Shown here: positions 62,752 to 64,000 of the stretch, one piece after another
How the letters are laid out: each line of letters begins with the position of its first letter
How positions within the stretch are numbered: position 1 is the first letter of the stretch
Assembly: GCF_024622045.1 (NCBI RefSeq)
Contig: NZ_JANKBP010000007.1
Strand: one strand, 5' to 3'
DNA: 64,000 bases
DNA from: Rodentibacter caecimuris
GTDB taxonomy: Bacteria > Pseudomonadota > Gammaproteobacteria > Enterobacterales > Pasteurellaceae
Notes under the pieces: generated by a model
The model's database searches: none
Told to the model about the DNA's origin: nothing
What the model saw: the letters and a program-made list of their open reading frames with translations, nothing else
Position numbers and translations under genes: made by a program

Positions 62752-64000
<1,249 letters not shown>

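Overview
The window is chromosomal DNA of a Pasteurellaceae species. The Haemophilus-type DNA uptake signal AAGTGCGGT and its complement occur throughout, the coding bias is AT-rich, and several gene blocks follow the order I know from Haemophilus influenzae (thiBPQ-bioB; mpl-metC-pgsA; htrB-hldE; mrcB-yacL-erpA-map-glnD-hemL-wecA). The partial 16S rRNA at the right end fits a gammaproteobacterium of this family. I do not name a species.

Layout: 1-12377 is core: the thiamine transporter thiBPQ, biotin synthase bioB, the proline pair putA/putP (with a perfect CRP box upstream of putA), trxA, ldhA, metB, and a tRNA cluster Gly-Cys-Leu-Lys. From 12378 to about 37016 lies a 24.6 kb accessory island. 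It holds a two-partner secretion / contact-dependent inhibition (CDI) locus (cdiB, an 11 kb cdiA, and a small membrane immunity gene), followed by about 11 kb of orphan toxin-tip/immunity modules. These are truncated, frameshifted or start-less cdiA 3' ends, most followed by a small immunity gene. The modules include three related-looking glycine-rich membrane-type toxin tips with two-helix membrane immunity proteins, a polymorphic-toxin-50 domain with its partner, a frameshifted nuclease-like toxin with an intact partner, a CPCC-type protein, a HINT pre-toxin fragment, and an IS21-like transposase remnant. Two copies of a composite junction sequence mark recombination scars.

37017-62150 is core again: pgsA, a 2-Cys peroxiredoxin, metC, mpl, a DUF2301-like membrane protein, gltS, topoisomerase IV (parE and parC, separated by an AniA-type copper nitrite reductase gene), lpxL/htrB, hldE, an overlapping marR-GNAT-GNAT operon, rpsO, mrcB, yacL, erpA, map, glnD, hemL and wecA. 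From 62259 a stringent-looking promoter leads a tRNA trio (Arg-His-Pro), which runs almost directly into the boxA leader and a 16S rRNA gene cut by the window end.

The genes as a system: the core parts cover cofactor uptake and synthesis (thiamine, biotin, heme), proline catabolism, methionine biosynthesis (metB and metC), peptidoglycan recycling and synthesis (mpl, mrcB), and LPS synthesis (hldE, htrB, wecA). The island looks like a surface-displayed, interchangeable toxin delivery system with an archive of alternative tips and immunities. Inverted pairs of uptake signals act as transcription terminators at many gene ends, and an uptake signal lies beside the repeated breakpoint inside cdiA. 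This suggests, but does not prove, that natural transformation helps shuffle the modules.
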